This document shows positions 10,771 through 20,956 of a DNA stretch of 64,000 nucleotides, in pieces. The notes under the pieces were generated by a model that saw nothing but the letters and a program-made list of their open reading frames with translations, was not told where the DNA came from and made no database searches. Positions within the stretch are counted from its first letter, which is position 1. Each line of letters starts with the position of its first letter. Made by a program: the position numbers and the translations under genes. This DNA comes from JADJNY01 sp046349615. GTDB lineage: Bacteria > Planctomycetota > UBA1135 > GCA-002686595. The DNA is taken from NCBI GenBank assembly GCA_046349615.1, contig JAXMBZ010000005.1, forward strand, positions 206,961 to 270,960, in the 5' to 3' direction.

Positions 10771-11212
10771 GGCCTGTTGAAGACTCAGTTTCTTTGGTGC
10801 TCGGGGGAGAAGATCCCTCCAGCATCTTGACGGCGCTGGCGCGGAGGCAAATGGCGGTGAGTGGCTGAAGTTCATTGCGTTCAATCAACTCGTCCAAGAT
10901 AGATAGCGCCATCCACTCCAAAGCCGCGCGACGCACGTGTTCGGCACCGGAGAGTGACCGCACTCAAGAGAGTTGTTTCTTTCCCGTGCGAAGGAAGCAC
11001 TCCATGCAGCCTTCACCCTGGGCGCCCCCACGCCTGCCGGGATCTACTCGATGCCGAGATGGGCATTCCTGGTGGAGCCAGTCGCTGACGAACCAAGTGC
11101 CGTGGTCGTGACGCCGTAGCGGTGCGCAATCAGCCGGTTACAATCAGCCCGAACTTTCTCCCGTCGCGCTGCCGCACGCGCCCGGGCCCGCTCACCCTTG
11201 AGTGAACCGCGC
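10771..11212. other. Non-coding or decayed 442-bp stretch of intermediate GC
   Basis: No supported gene. A minus-strand GTG-initiated frame at 10742-10963 encodes 73 aa with a natural-looking helical core (MALSILDELIERNELQPL), but it overlaps the end of the secreted-protein gene and has no recognisable family. A direct repeat, CAATCAGCC, occurs twice near 11126-11150. The stretch shares the lowered GC of the upstream gene and may be the remains of the same acquired segment. Confidence 0.4.
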
Positions 11213-12835
11213 CTAGCGCGCGTCCTTCACCCGCGCCCAGTCGAGCCCGAAGCGCGCGAGGTACTTCCGCAGCCGGTCCGCGTCGTTCGACGACGTCTTC
11301 TTCGCGCGCGACGTCGCGAAGAGCTCGCGCCCGGCCTCCGAGAGCGATCGCGCGCTCGCGCACGCGCTGACGACGTCGGCGAGTTGCACGCGGTCGAAGC
11401 GGTCGAGAGCCTCGATGCGTTCGCGCCCGAGGAGCTCGACGAGCCGGTCCTCGCCGTCCGCGCGCGCGGCGCCGGCCTCGGGATCGCGCCACGCGCGGCG
11501 CAGGCGCTCGAGCTCCTCCTCGACCGTCGCGACGTCGACGCGGCCCTTCGGCGCGAGCGTCGCCATGCGCACGAGCGCCGCGTTGAAGTCGCGGAAGTTC
11601 GCGCGCCAGACGCCTTCGCGCGACGTCGCGAACGCGAGGAAGCGCTCGCGCGCCTCCTTGTTGAACGTGACGCGCCGCCCGTGCCGCTCCTCCCAGCGCT
11701 CGAGCTCCCAGTCGAGGTTCGGCTCGATGTCCTCGGGCCGCGCGCGCAGCGCGGGCAGCTCGAACGTCCAGAGGTCGATGCGCGCGAGCAGGTCCTCGCG
11801 GAAGCTCCCGCGGCGCACCGCGGACGCGAGGTCCCGGTTCGTGCCCGCGATGAGCTGGAAGTCGCTCTCGACCTCCTTGTCCGCGCCGACGGGCAGGAAG
11901 CGCTTCTCCTCGAGCGCGCGCAGCAGCATCGCCTGCTCGTCCTGGCCGAGCTCCCCGATCTCGTCGAGGAAGAGGAGCCCGCGGTCGGCCGCGCGGAGGA
12001 GCCCGGGCCGGTCGGCGAGCGCGCCGGTGAACGCGCCCTTCCTGTGCCCGAAGAGCGCGCTCATGGCGCCTTCGCCGCGCAGCGTCGCGCAGTTCACCTC
12101 GACGAAGCTCCCGCGGAGCTCCTGGTGCGCCTGCTTCAGCTCGAAGACGCGCCGCGCGAGCTGCGACTTGCCCGCGCCCGTGGGCCCGGTGAGCAGGATC
12201 GGCGCGCGCGAGCCGGCCGCGACGCGCTCGACGCGCTCGATCAGCGCGTTGAACGCGCGGTTCTTCGTGCGGATGCCGCTCTTCAAGAGCTCGAGCCGGC
12301 CCTCCTGCTCGCGCATCGCGCGCGTCGCGAGGCGGTCGTACTTGCCGAGGTCGAGGTCGATGATCGAGTACGTGCCGGCGGCGTCGCCGCGCTGTCCCGG
12401 CGCGGGCGCCGTCTGCACGAGCCGCGCGGGGATGCGGCGCGTCTCGACGAGGAGGAAGAGGCAGATCTGCACGACGTGCGTGCCCGTCGTGACGTGGACG
12501 AGGTAGTCCTCGCGCTCCGGGTCGAACGGGTACGAGCGCGCGAAGTCGTCCGTCTTGTCGAACACCTCGCCGAAGTCCCACGCGTTCTCGAACTCGAGCT
12601 CGTGGAGGCGCACCTCGGTCTCGGGCGAGACGGAGCGGATGTCCTTCGCGACGGCCTCCGCGAGCGAACGGAACCGGCGCTGGATGAAGAGCTCGAAGCG
12701 GTCGACGACGAGGTCGTCGTGCCGGCAGAGCGAGACGGAGGGACGCCAGCGGTCCCAGCGCTCCGCGCCGTGGCCCGCGTCGAGCGAGGAACCCAGGAAG
12801 CCGAGGACGACGGTGCGCTTCGGATCCGTAGCCAT
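11213..12835 (-). CDS. rtcR: RtcR, sigma-54-dependent activator of RNA repair genes
   Basis: 540 aa, ATG 12835. The N-terminal CARF-like ligand domain (about residues 1-180, with HVTTGTHVVQI at 114-124) matches RtcR. The AAA+ domain has Walker A GPTGAGKS (217-224), the sigma-54 contact loop GAFTGA (267-272) and LLFLDEIGELG. A C-terminal DNA-binding helical region follows. RtcR is known to sense an RNA-end ligand and then open sigma-54 promoters of rtcBA. Its divergent placement from rtcB-rtcA, with a sigma-54-like element in the gap, agrees with that. Length is typical and all key motifs are present. Confidence 0.95.
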   Translation of the reverse strand: MATDPKRTVVLGFLGSSLDAGHGAERWDRWRPSVSLCRHDDLVVDRFELFIQRRFRSLAEAVAKDIRSVSPETEVRLHELEFENAWDFGEVFDKTDDFARSYPFDPEREDYLVHVTTGTHVVQICLFLLVETRRIPARLVQTAPAPGQRGDAAGTYSIIDLDLGKYDRLATRAMREQEGRLELLKSGIRTKNRAFNALIERVERVAAGSRAPILLTGPTGAGKSQLARRVFELKQAHQELRGSFVEVNCATLRGEGAMSALFGHRKGAFTGALADRPGLLRAADRGLLFLDEIGELGQDEQAMLLRALEEKRFLPVGADKEVESDFQLIAGTNRDLASAVRRGSFREDLLARIDLWTFELPALRARPEDIEPNLDWELERWEERHGRRVTFNKEARERFLAFATSREGVWRANFRDFNAALVRMATLAPKGRVDVATVEEELERLRRAWRDPEAGAARADGEDRLVELLGRERIEALDRFDRVQLADVVSACASARSLSEAGRELFATSRAKKTSSNDADRLRKYLARFGLDWARVKDAR

Positions 12836-12973
12836 AGAGATAGAACCCTATCGGAAAAGCTCGTGATCGGCAGGCGTGGAGCGCTCGCCCCGCCGCCCCG
12901 GCCCGGGGCGGTTCCGCCGCAACCCTCGGCCACGCAAGGGGTCGCGCGTACGCGCGGCCGGGACGGGCGGCCC

Positions 12974-12989
12974 AGGCACGCGCGCTGCC
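12974..12989 (+). promoter_or_regulatory. Candidate sigma-54 (-24/-12) promoter for rtcBA
   Basis: AGGCACGCGCGCTGCC keeps the invariant GG (12975-12976) and GC (12987-12988) with the required 10-bp spacing and a CACG after GG. It lies about 200 bp upstream of rtcB in the 351-bp gap shared with rtcR. The background is GC-rich, so chance matches are possible; the RtcR context raises the odds. Confidence 0.45.
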
Positions 12990-13162
12990 CTGGAGGCGCC
13001 CGGAGGTCGACCCTCCACCCCGACCGGGCGGTCGCTCGCTTCTTGCGACCGCGGACGCCGGGGGATCCGCGCGCGCGGCGCCCGTCCGGGAGCCCGATGG
13101 CGCGGATCCCCCCGCCGCCGGCGCGCGCGACGGAACGCGCGCGACGACGCGCTCGTTCGGGC

Positions 13163-13168
13163 TAGGCT
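13163..13168 (+). promoter_or_regulatory. TAGGCT -10-like box close to rtcB
   Basis: TAGGCT lies 18 bp before ATG 13187, matching the TANNCT pattern at other gene starts. It might give basal sigma-70-type expression in addition to the sigma-54 route. Confidence 0.3.
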
Positions 13169-13186
13169 GCCGGAGACGCGACGGAC

Positions 13187-14407
13187 ATGACCACGAATTA
13201 CGAACTGCTGGAGGTCGAAGACGGCGTGCCCATCAAGGCGTGGGTGCGCGGCGTGCCGTTCGAGGACGAGGCGAAGAAGCAGCTCCACAACGTCGCGCGC
13301 CTCCCGTTCGTCCACCCGTGGGTCGCGGCGATGCCCGACGTGCACTGGGGGATCGGCGCGACGGTCGGCAGCGTCGTCCCGACGATCGGCGCGATCATCC
13401 CCGCCGCGGTCGGCGTCGACATCGGCTGCGGGATGATGGCGGTCGAGACGACGCTCGCCGCAGACGACCTGCCCTCGAACCTGCGCCAGGTGCGCGAGGC
13501 GATCGAGAAGGCGGTGCCGCACGGCATGACGAAGCGGGGGCGCGACAAGGGCTCGTGGCACGACGTGCCCGAGCGCAGCGCGAACGCGTGGTCGGAGCTC
13601 GAGCCCGTCTTCCGCCGCATCGCGGACAAGCACCGCGCGGTCAAGAACGCGAACCACGTGACGCAGCTCGGCACGCTCGGCACGGGCAACCACTTCATCG
13701 AGGTCTGCGTCGACGAGGCGGACCACGTCTGGTTCCTCCTGCACTCGGGCTCGCGCGGCGTCGGCAATCGGATCGGCACGTACTTCATCGAGCTCGCGAG
13801 GAAGGACCTGGGGGCCGCGGTCGGGAACCTGCCCGACCGGGACCTCGCGTACCTCTCCGAGGGCACGCAGCACTTCGACGACTACGTCGAGGCCGTCGAG
13901 TGGGCGCAGACGTTCGCGATGACGAACCGCGCGCTGATGATGAAGGCCGTCGTCGAGGCCGTGAAGTCGGTCAAGGGCGTGCGCAACTTCCAGACGACCT
14001 CGATGGCGGTGAACTGCCACCACAACTACGTCGCGCGCGAGCGGCACTACGGCGCGGACGTCTTCCTGACGCGCAAGGGCGCCGTGCGCGCCGGCGCGGG
14101 CGAGCTCGGCATCATCCCGGGCTCGATGGGGGCGGCGAGCTACATCGTGCGCGGCAAGGGCAACCCCGAGAGCTTCGACTCGTGCTCGCACGGCGCGGGG
14201 CGGAGGATGAGCCGCACGAAGGCGAAGGAGACGTACTCCGTCGCCGACCACGCGGAGGCGACGAAGCACGTCGAGTGCCGCAAGGACGCGGCCGTGATCG
14301 ACGAGACGCCGATGGCGTACAAGCCGATCGACCGAGTGATGGCCGCGCAGGCGGACCTGGTCGAGGTCGTGCACACGCTGCGGCAGGTCGTGTGCGTGAA
14401 GGGGTGA
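13187..14407 (+). CDS. rtcB: RNA-splicing ligase RtcB
   Basis: 406 aa, close to E. coli RtcB. It joins 2',3'-cyclic phosphate (or 3'-phosphate) ends to 5'-OH RNA using GTP and Mn2+. Metal and catalytic motifs are intact: GVDIGCGM (D78, C81), GTGNHFIEV (N168/H169), HSGSRGVG (186-193), NCHHNY, PGSMGAASYIV, and SHGAGR with the expected guanylylated histidine at H335. It is the first gene of the rtcBA pair and is followed 8 bp later by rtcA. No archease gene is nearby, although some RtcB enzymes use one. Confidence 0.97.
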   Translation: MTTNYELLEVEDGVPIKAWVRGVPFEDEAKKQLHNVARLPFVHPWVAAMPDVHWGIGATVGSVVPTIGAIIPAAVGVDIGCGMMAVETTLAADDLPSNLRQVREAIEKAVPHGMTKRGRDKGSWHDVPERSANAWSELEPVFRRIADKHRAVKNANHVTQLGTLGTGNHFIEVCVDEADHVWFLLHSGSRGVGNRIGTYFIELARKDLGAAVGNLPDRDLAYLSEGTQHFDDYVEAVEWAQTFAMTNRALMMKAVVEAVKSVKGVRNFQTTSMAVNCHHNYVARERHYGADVFLTRKGAVRAGAGELGIIPGSMGAASYIVRGKGNPESFDSCSHGAGRRMSRTKAKETYSVADHAEATKHVECRKDAAVIDETPMAYKPIDRVMAAQADLVEVVHTLRQVVCVKG

Positions 14408-14415
14408 CGCGCTCC

Positions 14416-15432
14416 ATGCTCACGATCGACGGCAGCCAGGGCGAAGGCGGCGGCCAGGTGCTGCGCACGAGCCTCGCGCTCGCGCTCGTCACCGGGACGC
14501 CGTTCCGGATCGAGAAGATCCGCGCGGGGCGCGAGCGTCCCGGGCTCCTGCGCCAGCACTTGACCGCGGTGCAGGCCGCGGCGCGCGTCGGCTCCGCCGA
14601 AGTGCTCGGCGCGGAGCTCGGCTCGAAGGCGCTCGAGTTCCGTCCCGGCGCGGTGAACGCGGGCCGCTACCGCTTCGCGGTCGGCACCGCGGGCTCTGCC
14701 GGGCTCGTGCTGCAGACGGTGCTGCCCGCGCTGCTTTGCGCGGACGGGCCCAGCACGCTCGAGCTCGAGGGCGGCACGCACAACCCGCTCGCGCCGCCGT
14801 TCGACTTCCTCCAGCGCGTGTTCGCGCCGCTCCTCGCGCGCATGGGCGCGTCGCTCGAGCTCGCGCTCGAGCGCCCCGGCTTCTTCCCCGCGGGCGGCGG
14901 GCGCTTCGTCGCGCGGGTCGAGCCCGCGCGCGCGCTCCGTCCGCTCGTGCTCGAGGAGCGCGGCGCGCTGCGTTCGCGCCGCGCGCGCGCGCTCGTCGCG
15001 AACCTGCCCGCGAAGATCGGCGCGCTCGAGCTCGAGGTCGTGCGGAAGCGCCTTCGCTGGCGCGAGGACGAGTGCGCGGTCGAGGTCGTCGAGCGTTCGG
15101 CGGGCCCGGGGAACGCGCTCCTGCTCGAGGTCGAGCACGAGCACGTGACGGAGCTCGTCAGCGCGTTCGGCGAGAAGGACGTGCGCGCGGCGACGGTCGC
15201 AGAACGCGCGGTGAGGGAGCTCGAGCGCCACCTCGCGAGCGACGTTCCGGTGGGGGAGCACCTCGCCGACCAGCTCGTGCTCCCGCTCGCGCTCGCGCGG
15301 GGCGGGAGCTTCGTCACGAGCGAGCCCTCCTCGCACCTCGCGACGAACCTGCAGGTCGTCGAGCGCTTCGTCGACGCGCGGTTCCGGGTCGAGGACCTCG
15401 CGCGCGGGCGGTTCCGGGTGAGCGTGCGCTGA
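14416..15432 (+). CDS. rtcA: RNA 3'-terminal phosphate cyclase RtcA
   Basis: 338 aa from ATG 14416. RtcA adenylylates RNA 3'-phosphate ends and converts them to 2',3'-cyclic phosphates, feeding RtcB. Seen: DGSQGEGGGQVLRTSLALA at the N-terminus, the PG.LRQHLTAV and GSAGLVLQTVLP motifs, GGTHN, and the C-terminal EPSSHLATNL containing the AMP-accepting histidine (H307). It lies 8 bp after rtcB, so the two are surely one operon. It converges with the dCTP deaminase gene across a 30-bp gap with a GGCGCGC palindrome that may weakly terminate both. Confidence 0.96.
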   Translation: MLTIDGSQGEGGGQVLRTSLALALVTGTPFRIEKIRAGRERPGLLRQHLTAVQAAARVGSAEVLGAELGSKALEFRPGAVNAGRYRFAVGTAGSAGLVLQTVLPALLCADGPSTLELEGGTHNPLAPPFDFLQRVFAPLLARMGASLELALERPGFFPAGGGRFVARVEPARALRPLVLEERGALRSRRARALVANLPAKIGALELEVVRKRLRWREDECAVEVVERSAGPGNALLLEVEHEHVTELVSAFGEKDVRAATVAERAVRELERHLASDVPVGEHLADQLVLPLALARGGSFVTSEPSSHLATNLQVVERFVDARFRVEDLARGRFRVSVR

Positions 15433-15462
15433 GGCGCGCGGCGCGCGGCGCGCCGTGCGAGG

Positions 15463-16608
15463 TCACGCGCGGAAACACCGCGCGAGCGTGAGGTCCTGGT
15501 CCTTGTAGCTCGTCTCGCGGCCCTCGCCGTAGATCTTCTCCGGTCGCCCGCTCGTGCGGAAGAAGCGCAGGCGGCAGAACAGCTGCCCATCCTCGACGAG
15601 GAACGGCACGTCGTGCGCGCGCACCTCGAGCACCGCGGGCGTGCCGTCGTTGACGACGCCGCCCGGCGCCTTCTCCGAGCTCTTCCAGCCGAACCCGTTG
15701 TCGAAGAAGCCCGCGTAGTTGTTGCGCAGCTCGCCGATGCCCGTGTCGACGGGCAGCATCTCCGCCGCGAACTTCGGCGGCACGCGCAGCCGCTCCTGGC
15801 TCGCGAAGATGTAGAAGCTGCCCGGCCCGAGGATGCAGCGGCCGTTCGGCGCGTGCACGGGCTCCCAGAAGTCGCTCCGCGCGTGCGCGCCCTCCTTCGA
15901 GAACTCGAGGACGTCGGTGTCGCGCGCGGCGCGCCAGCCGGCGGGCTCCCGGTTCGCGAGCCCGACGCGCAGGAGGAGGCAGCCGTCCTCGTCGAGCACG
16001 AGCTCCTCCTGCTTCAGCGCGCGCCCCTCCGCGAACACGACCGGCGTGCGCGCGTGGAGCGCGCGGAGCTCGACCGCGTCGAGCGCGGGCTTCCCCTGCG
16101 CGAGGCGCAGCTGCGCGAGCCGGTCGCCGCGCTTCAAGCGCACGGGGAACGAGAGCGGCGACACCTCGATCCACACGCGGCCCTTGAAGCCCGCGGGCGC
16201 CTCGTCGAAGCGCGGGTGGCCGTCGCAGAGCACGCGCGTGAAGATGTCGCAGCGGCCCGTCGAGCTGCGCGGGTTGAAGCGCGCCCAGAGCTCGGGCGGG
16301 AGCGCGAGCTCCTCCTCGAGCGGCACGAGGTAGACTTGGCCCTTCTCGAGCACCGCGCCGTCGCCCTCGAGCGAGAGCTTCGTGATCGCGAGCTCCGGGA
16401 GCCGCGACTCGACCGGCGCTCCGAACGGCAGGAAGCCCGCGCGCACGCGCCACGCGGCGGGCCCGAGGCGCAGGTCGAGGCTCGCGGGCTGCACTTGTTC
16501 GGGGGCGATGCGCGGGGAGCCCTTCGCGGAGCGCAGGGCCTTCCCGAAGAGGCTCGCGAGCTCGGTGTCGACGAGGAGGAAGCCGGGCGTGCGCGCGGGG
16601 TTCGACAT
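15463..16608 (-). CDS. dcd: dCTP deaminase (long DCD-type, tandem dUTPase-like folds)
   Basis: 381 aa, about twice the length of E. coli Dcd, matching the 2'-deoxycytidine 5'-triphosphate deaminase family with two trimeric dUTPase-like halves. Seen: QPASLDLRLG near the N-terminus, the ARFNPRSSTGRCDIFTRV core with the NPRSS motif, and a second half with LGPGSFYIFASQERLRVPP and GIGELRNNYAGFFDNGFGW. It would deaminate dCTP to dUTP for thymidylate synthesis. Its start (ATG 16608) is preceded on the minus strand by the strong hairpin at 16648-16675, so it needs its own promoter in the short gap. Confidence 0.88.
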   Translation of the reverse strand: MSNPARTPGFLLVDTELASLFGKALRSAKGSPRIAPEQVQPASLDLRLGPAAWRVRAGFLPFGAPVESRLPELAITKLSLEGDGAVLEKGQVYLVPLEEELALPPELWARFNPRSSTGRCDIFTRVLCDGHPRFDEAPAGFKGRVWIEVSPLSFPVRLKRGDRLAQLRLAQGKPALDAVELRALHARTPVVFAEGRALKQEELVLDEDGCLLLRVGLANREPAGWRAARDTDVLEFSKEGAHARSDFWEPVHAPNGRCILGPGSFYIFASQERLRVPPKFAAEMLPVDTGIGELRNNYAGFFDNGFGWKSSEKAPGGVVNDGTPAVLEVRAHDVPFLVEDGQLFCRLRFFRTSGRPEKIYGEGRETSYKDQDLTLARCFRA

Positions 16609-16647
16609 GGGGGCGGAGACTCTACCGCGCGGCCCGCGAAAAGCAGG

Positions 16648-16675
16648 GCGCGAGCGCGTGGGGACGCGCTCGCGC
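16648..16675 (-). terminator. 12-bp stem, 4-nt loop intrinsic terminator
   Basis: GCGCGAGCGCGT and ACGCGCTCGCGC form a perfect stem around GGGG. Read on the minus strand it follows the stop of the small exported protein and is itself followed by CCTGCTTTTC, giving a short T-rich tail. It separates that gene from dcd. Confidence 0.65.
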
Positions 16676-16699
16676 TTCGTGACGTCCGCGGCGTGGGCT

Positions 16700-17269
16700 T
16701 CACTCGAAGCCGGGGGCCGCAGGGCGCGCGTCGGCCGCGCGCTCGACGCCGGTCACGATCGGCGCGGGGACGAGCTCGGGCGCCGCCGGTCCGTACGCGC
16801 CGTACGCGCGGCGCGCGTCCTCGCCGCCGAGGTAGAGCCGCGGGCCGTCGGCGGTGGCGACGACGTGCACCGGGAGCGCGTCGGCCGCGGCGAAGGCGGT
16901 GCCCTCGCCGGGGCGGAAGACGAGGAGCTCGATCGCGCCGCCGCGGTCGACGAGCACGTACGGGAGGTGCTCGCGGCCGTCGTACGCGATGCCGCCGTCG
17001 AAGATCGGCAGCGCGGCCATGCGCGCGTTCGCGGTGCGCGCGAGCAGCACGACCAGCGGATCGCGCCGGAAGACGAGCTTCGCGGCGGACGCGCGCGCGG
17101 CGGGGAGCGCCTCCGTGCGCTCGACGTCGAGGTGCCAGACGCCCTCGAGCAGGGCGGCGGTGCGCTCGCGCAGCGCGAGGCGTTCGAGCACGGGCTCGGC
17201 GGGCACGATCGGCGCGGCGTGGACGAGCGCGGGGACGAGGGCGAGGGCGAGGAGGGGGAGGAGCTTCAT
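16700..17269 (-). CDS. Small exported protein of unknown function
   Basis: 189 aa from ATG 17269, chosen because it begins a clean signal peptide (MKLLPLLALALVPALVHA); the frame is open further upstream to 17392 without a better start. The mature part has no recognised domain; it is Ala/Pro-rich with a segment GVWHLDVERTEAL..ARASAAKLVFRRD and ends ADARPAAPGFE. No lipobox cysteine follows the signal. It stands alone, divergent from sucCD and closed by a strong terminator. Probably periplasmic. Confidence 0.55.
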   Translation of the reverse strand: MKLLPLLALALVPALVHAAPIVPAEPVLERLALRERTAALLEGVWHLDVERTEALPAARASAAKLVFRRDPLVVLLARTANARMAALPIFDGGIAYDGREHLPYVLVDRGGAIELLVFRPGEGTAFAAADALPVHVVATADGPRLYLGGEDARRAYGAYGPAAPELVPAPIVTGVERAADARPAAPGFE

Positions 17270-17414
17270 GGTCGGGTTCCTGTTCGCGGGGTTTCGCGGC
17301 CGGCCGGACGGGCCGTCCACGTCGAGCAGGGGCCGCGCGCGCGCGATCGCACGCCGAAAACTCCGCCCCGCGGCGCGCGCCTCCCGGCGCATGGCCTCGG
17401 CCCTCCGGCGCCGC

Positions 17415-17420
17415 TACACT
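17415..17420 (+). promoter_or_regulatory. Candidate -10 box (TACACT) for sucCD
   Basis: TACACT lies 41 bp before the sucC ATG at 17462. It fits the window-wide TANNCT pattern. The -35 region is not recognisable. Confidence 0.35.
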
Positions 17421-17461
17421 CCCGCGCTCGTTTCCCCACCCCCGGACCGCACGCACCCGCG

Positions 17462-18631
<1,170 letters not shown>

Positions 18632-18647
18632 AAGGAACACGAACACC

Positions 18648-19553
<906 letters not shown>

Positions 19554-19595
19554 GGCCTGGAGGCGCCGACCCTGGCGGCTCCAGTCCGTCCAGCG

Positions 19596-19601
19596 TAGGC
19601 T
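19596..19601 (+). promoter_or_regulatory. Candidate -10 box (TAGGCT) for beta-helix gene
   Basis: TAGGCT lies 50 bp before ATG 19652. The flanking bases (CGTAGGCTC, with CTGGACGACG nearby) closely resemble the leader of the kelch gene at 4834-4885, hinting at a shared leader type for exported proteins. Confidence 0.35.
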
Positions 19602-19651
19602 CCTCCTGGACGACGAGCGCGGTCGGATGACCGCGTCGGCCTCCTTTCCCA

Positions 19652-20938
19652 ATGCGGACTTCCCTCCCCGGCGTTCGATTCCTCGCCCTCGCAGCGGCCG
19701 CGTCCGCGCTCGTCCTCGGCGCCCGCGCGCAGACCGTGATCTACGTCGACGACACGGCCCAGGGCGCGGGAGACGGGAGTTCGTGGGCCGACGCCTACAC
19801 CGATCTCCAGTCCGCGCTGACGGCGGCGACGCTGGGCGAGGAGGTCTGGGTCGCGGAGGGCGTGTACCGGCCGACGGCGCTCCAGATCCCTGGCGATCCG
19901 CGCTCGGCGAGCTTCGTGCTCGGGCAGTGGTCGAAGCTCTACGGCGGCTTCCTCGGCAACGAGACCTCGCGCGCGCAGCGCGCGGGGAGCTTCGATGCCA
20001 CGGTCCTCACCGGGGAGCTGCAGCAGAATCGGCGGCTCGACGACAACGCCTACCACGTGCTCACGCTCTGGGGCGTCGTCGTGGTCGACGGATTCACGAT
20101 CGAGCGCGGCAACGCGAACGGTCCCCTCGACAGCGCGGGCGGCGGGATCTTCTGCACGCGCGGTGGACACGGGCATCTCGCCGAACTCGACCTCTCGAAC
20201 TGCACCTTGCGCAACAACGCCGCCCTCCGCGGCGGAGGCTACTACCAGTCTGGCGGGAACGTCGTGATGAAGCGCATGCGCTTCCTCCGCAACGTCGCGA
20301 CGGACGGGGCGGGCCTCGCGCTGAATGCGACGGTCGCTCGCGTGTTCGACGCGGAGTTCGGCTGGAACGTGGCGAGCGGCAAAGGCGGTGGACTGCTCGT
20401 CGGCTCGACGGCGAGCCTCGAGACGGTCCAGGTCACGAACTCCGTGTTCCATCACAACCGGGCCGAGTTCGGCGGCGGTGTGTTCATGGCGGACGGGATC
20501 TTCATCAGCGGTTGGGGCACGTTCACGAACTGCACGTGGACCCGGAACGCCGCCGAGCACGGCGGCGGGTTGTTCACGTCGAGCGGCTCGTCCCTGCCCG
20601 CCGCCGCGCGCATCCGCAACTCGATCCTCTGGGACAATTCGGCGTCGCTCTCGGGCCCCGAACTCGAGGGCCCGAACATCGTGCAGCTCTGCGACGCGCC
20701 GAATGCGACCGGCGTGAGCTTCTACACGGACCCGCTCTTCGTTCCGGGCACGTGGCGCCTCTCGGCGGCCTCGCCCTGTCGCGACCATGGGAACGCGAAC
20801 TTCCTCCCGGCGGACATCGCGGACCTCGACGAGGACGGCGACGTGAGCGAGCCGCTGCCGCTCGACCTGGGCGGCGACGCGCGGATCCTCGACGTCGCGC
20901 TCGACCTCGGCTGCGAGGAGTTCGGTCCGAACGGCTGA
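19652..20938 (+). CDS. Secreted right-handed beta-helix protein (choice-of-anchor Q type)
   Basis: 428 aa. The signal peptide is MRTSLPGVRFLALAAAASALVLGARA with cleavage before QTVIYVDD. The opening YVDDTAQGAGDGSSWADAYTDLQSAL and the VWVAEGVYRPT element are typical of planctomycete and Bacteroidota proteins with Pmp-like repeats. The middle carries parallel beta-helix turns of the GGG(I/L)F..NCT..NNAA type (GGGIFCTRGGHGHLAELDLSNC, GGGVFMADG, GGGLFTSSG), and the end is SPCRDHGN..LPLDLGGDARI...LDLGCEE, as in choice-of-anchor Q proteins. Likely an extracellular, possibly surface-attached protein; no catalytic residues are identified. Confidence 0.8.
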   Translation: MRTSLPGVRFLALAAAASALVLGARAQTVIYVDDTAQGAGDGSSWADAYTDLQSALTAATLGEEVWVAEGVYRPTALQIPGDPRSASFVLGQWSKLYGGFLGNETSRAQRAGSFDATVLTGELQQNRRLDDNAYHVLTLWGVVVVDGFTIERGNANGPLDSAGGGIFCTRGGHGHLAELDLSNCTLRNNAALRGGGYYQSGGNVVMKRMRFLRNVATDGAGLALNATVARVFDAEFGWNVASGKGGGLLVGSTASLETVQVTNSVFHHNRAEFGGGVFMADGIFISGWGTFTNCTWTRNAAEHGGGLFTSSGSSLPAAARIRNSILWDNSASLSGPELEGPNIVQLCDAPNATGVSFYTDPLFVPGTWRLSAASPCRDHGNANFLPADIADLDEDGDVSEPLPLDLGGDARILDVALDLGCEEFGPNG

Positions 20939-20956
20939 GCGCCGCGCGCGACCTCG

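Noticed and set aside
10742..10963. 73-residue minus-strand frame in the low-GC gap
   Set aside because: Overlaps the 3' end of the secreted-protein gene, has a GTG start without a ribosome-binding site and no recognisable family; kept only as part of the gap description.
13240..14415. Arg-rich open frame leading into rtcA
   Set aside because: Only the part from ATG 14416 encodes RtcA; the upstream portion is an out-of-frame reading of rtcB.
15433..15462. GGCGCGC palindrome as strong terminator between rtcA and dcd
   Set aside because: Self-complementary but short, overlapping alternative pairings and no T-tract; not strong enough to list separately.
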